Positions 5,980 to 6,171 of a stretch of DNA of 6,171 nucleotides are shown one piece after another (position 1 is the first letter of the stretch; every line of letters starts with the position of its first letter). The notes beneath the pieces are model-generated. The model had not been told where the DNA came from. It searched no databases and saw only the letters and a program-made list of their open reading frames with translations. Position numbers and translations under genes: made by a program. The stretch is from Gaiellasilicea sp051005735 (GTDB taxonomy: Bacteria; Actinomycetota; Thermoleophilia; Gaiellales; Gaiellaceae): positions 1 through 6,171 of the forward strand of contig JBPCJB010000107.1 in NCBI GenBank assembly GCA_051005735.1, given 5' to 3'.

Positions 5980-6000
5980 GGGGGAACCTGGGGTTCCCCC
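5980..6000 (-). terminator. Terminator-like hairpin downstream of rny
   Basis: A perfect 9-bp stem, GGGGGAACC (5980-5988) with GGTTCCCCC (5992-6000), closes a 3-nt loop and starts 4 nt after the rny stop. There is no U-tract after it; the following - strand sequence is C/T-rich instead. Its position and strength suggest a terminator of the rny transcript, as is common for U-poor actinobacterial hairpins, separating rny from miaB. Confidence 0.55.
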
Positions 6001-6004
6001 ATGT

Positions 6005-6171
6005 CTACTTCGCTACCTCGATCGCGCGGCTCTCGCGGATCACAATCACCTTCACCTGGCCGGGGTACTCGAGCTGATCCTCGATCTCTCGGGCGATCTC
6101 GTGCGAGAGCAGGATCGCCGCGTCGTCGTCGACCTCGGTCGGCTCGACCATGACCCGGATCTCCCGGCCGG
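6005..6171 (-). CDS. rny: Ribonuclease Y, C-terminal end; 5' part outside window
   Basis: The last 54 residues and the TAG stop are present; the frame is open to the right edge. The peptide begins GREIRVMVEP, continues with an acidic stretch and a helix (SHEIAREIEDQL), then YPGQVKVIVIRESRAIEVAK. This matches the invariant C-terminal region of ribonuclease Y (Rny/YmdA), downstream of its KH and HD domains. The YPGQ-(I/V)KV-x-VIRE run and the -E-x-AK end are particularly diagnostic. RNase Y is a membrane-anchored endoribonuclease that starts mRNA decay; the anchor, coiled coil, KH and HD domains would lie to the right. The gene reads in the same direction as miaB but is separated by 185 bp holding a strong hairpin, so it is probably a different transcription unit. 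Confidence 0.93.
   Translation of the reverse strand, partial: GREIRVMVEPTEVDDDAAILLSHEIAREIEDQLEYPGQVKVIVIRESRAIEVAK

Noticed and set aside
5865..6077. + strand 70-codon frame across the rny end and the intergenic hairpins
   Set aside because: Its second half is antisense to the conserved RNase Y C-terminus, and its first half is intergenic hairpin sequence. No ribosome binding site of note.

Overview
The window looks like ordinary chromosome from a high-G+C actinobacterium. Protein style and gene neighbourhood (rny, miaB, miaA, dapF, with dapC-dapD nearby) remind me most of the class Thermoleophilia (Solirubrobacterales/Gaiellales). That placement rests on remembered resemblance, not on a search. 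Coding density is very high, the third codon position is strongly G/C-biased, and most gene junctions overlap. I see no mobile element, CRISPR array, tRNA or rRNA.

Layout. On the + strand at the left edge is the 3' end of a dapC-type aminotransferase (2-202). It overlaps dapD (199-951) by four bases in a GTGA junction. All other genes lie on the - strand and converge on dapD. Read in their own direction from the right edge, these are: the 3' end of rny (ribonuclease Y, 6005-6171); a 185-bp intergenic region with a perfect terminator-like hairpin, further GC-rich stems, a 17-bp palindrome and a possible promoter; then miaB (4500-5819), an NAD-dependent sugar epimerase/dehydratase (3478-4503), a PtpB-like tyrosine phosphatase (2732-3478), miaA (1834-2739) and dapF (1125-1892). 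After a 75-bp gap with a recognisable promoter and ribosome binding site comes a 28-residue single-pass membrane protein (963-1049).

How the genes work together. DapC, DapD and DapF are steps of the succinylase branch of the diaminopimelate/lysine pathway, which feeds peptidoglycan and lysine synthesis. MiaA and MiaB act in sequence on A37 of tRNAs that read U-starting codons (i6A37, then ms2i6A37). The five genes from miaB to dapF overlap at every junction (4, 1, 8 and 59 nt) and are almost certainly one transcript. It mixes tRNA modification, a sugar-nucleotide type enzyme, a phosphatase and a cell-wall precursor enzyme.

Most notable points. The DapF homologue keeps the substrate-binding residues of the family, but both catalytic cysteines are replaced by serine (Ser71 and Ser199). 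An overlooked 28-aa membrane protein sits between dapF and dapD with its own expression signals. miaB appears to lack a Shine-Dalgarno sequence, and a perfect 17-bp operator-like palindrome overlaps its presumed promoter. I did not find an obviously new multi-gene system; the Ser/Ser DapF is the best candidate for something biochemically new.
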